From a bacterium HR36 (GTDB taxonomy: Bacteria; Planctomycetota; Planctomycetia; Gemmatales; HRBIN36), in contig BEIM01000256.1 of assembly GCA_002898995.1 (NCBI GenBank), positions 1 through 5,597 of the forward strand: a stretch of DNA of 5,597 nt, read 5' to 3'. Each line of letters opens with the position of its first letter. The stretch's first letter is position 1. Below are positions 4,959-5,597 of this stretch, piece after piece. A program made the translations under genes and the position numbers. The notes beneath the pieces are model-generated. The model did not search any database. It was given only the letters and a program-made list of their open reading frames with translations, and was not told where the DNA came from.

Positions 4959-5597
4959 TTACCGCATCTCCCGTTTTTCTAATAAGAACGGTTTGTGCCG
5001 CAGCACGCGGAACGATACCGATTGCTGGCCCTGCACGACCCAGGGGACCGTTTCCCGTGCCACCAAGGCGCTGCCTAACGTGGCCACGCCACTCCGGCGC
5101 GACTGCCCAAGAATAGCGGTCATGCTCGGCGGCAAGTCCGGCATGGCCTTGCCTTCTACAACCACTCCCGAGCTGGGTAGCGTAACGCGGACGGCAATTT
5201 GCGTTCGCTTGGCATTCGTCTGGATTGCCAGCGCTTCCATCAGTTGTGCAATCGTGGTTGGGTTGCTCAACAAGGGTGAATCACGAACCTCGTATCGGGC
5301 GTTGCTTAGGTCGTCCATCACCTGCGCTGTGTAATTCCCTTCGGGTAGGTCTGGGGGCAGCGGCAGTTCGACTCGCACGCGCTGTCGCGGCTGCCGATAA
5401 GGCTTCAGCCAAACATACACGACCAGCGTCTCGCCTGGCGCATAGATTTCGTTTTCCAGATGCACGCCCTCGATGTCAGCGCTGATTCGTCCCGCAAGGA
5501 GCGTGGTATCACAACGGACGCGGTTCAGGCGCAGACTGGCGATAGGATTGGTAGAGAGTAGCTGCCCCAAGTTAGCCACCGGCTGATAGAGACTTGG
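4959..5597 (-). CDS. C-terminal part of a probable SpoIVB/S55-peptidase-type exported protein (5' end outside window)
   Basis: The frame is open from the right edge to a TAA at 4961-4959, giving 212 residues. A GTG at 5579 could be read as a start, but the frame continues upstream without a stop, so the gene is almost certainly truncated by the window. Visible features are an all-beta character, a segment with APGETLVVYVWLKPYRQPRQRV then ELPLPPDLPEGNYT (residues 53-90), and a later GVVVEGKAMPDLPPSM (about 145-160). From memory this order (strand, 'PGE', 'PYR', 'LP-DLPEG-Y', then 'LPDLPPS') resembles the region after the protease domain in SpoIVB/S55-domain proteins of planctomycetes and acidobacteria. 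The protease domain itself, with its Ser/His residues, would lie outside the window, so activity cannot be judged. The following propeller gene is probably co-transcribed. Another exported beta-sandwich protein is the alternative. Confidence 0.55.
   Translation of the reverse strand, partial: PSLYQPVANLGQLLSTNPIASLRLNRVRCDTTLLAGRISADIEGVHLENEIYAPGETLVVYVWLKPYRQPRQRVRVELPLPPDLPEGNYTAQVMDDLSNARYEVRDSPLLSNPTTIAQLMEALAIQTNAKRTQIAVRVTLPSSGVVVEGKAMPDLPPSMTAILGQSRRSGVATLGSALVARETVPWVVQGQQSVSFRVLRHKPFLLEKREMR

Overview
This window reads like a chromosomal segment of a Gram-negative bacterium with moderately high GC. A planctomycete, perhaps a relative of the Pirellulales, is my best guess. The grounds are the small TPR protein with its 'ELGYRDYRYIKQDRDLDSIRDDPRY'-type end cap, the exported beta-propeller/Ig-like protein beside a probable SpoIVB/S55-type C-terminal half, and the loose gene spacing. 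This placement is inference from protein style. There is no rRNA or other taxonomic marker here.

Layout from left to right: (1) bases 1-306, plus strand, the 3' end of a multi-pass membrane protein. (2) 303-746, minus strand, a 147-residue TPR protein whose stop codon overlaps that of gene 1, with a terminator-like hairpin across the overlap and a near-consensus promoter at 847-876. (3) 947-1888, minus strand, a calcineurin-like metallophosphoesterase with all its metal-binding motifs. (4) 2020-2400, minus strand, a small protein whose last 79 residues are only Asp, Glu and single aromatics. (5) 2401-2861, a 461-base stretch with no convincing gene but several short hairpins. (6) 2862-4892, minus strand, a 676-residue secreted protein: signal peptide, seven-bladed propeller, then beta-sandwich, FN3-like and Ig-like modules. 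(7) 4959-5597, minus strand, the C-terminal 212 residues of a protein running off the right edge, resembling the region that follows the protease domain in SpoIVB/S55-type proteins.

Genes 6 and 7 are 66 bases apart on the same strand and probably form one operon (7 first, then 6) whose products act outside the cytoplasm. Genes 2, 3 and 4 share a strand but are separated by 131-200 bases and look like separate transcription units. I found no mobile element, tRNA, rRNA or CRISPR array. The most unusual items are the acidic-aromatic protein and its leader, and the propeller/S55-like pair. Neither can be claimed as a new system from sequence reading alone.
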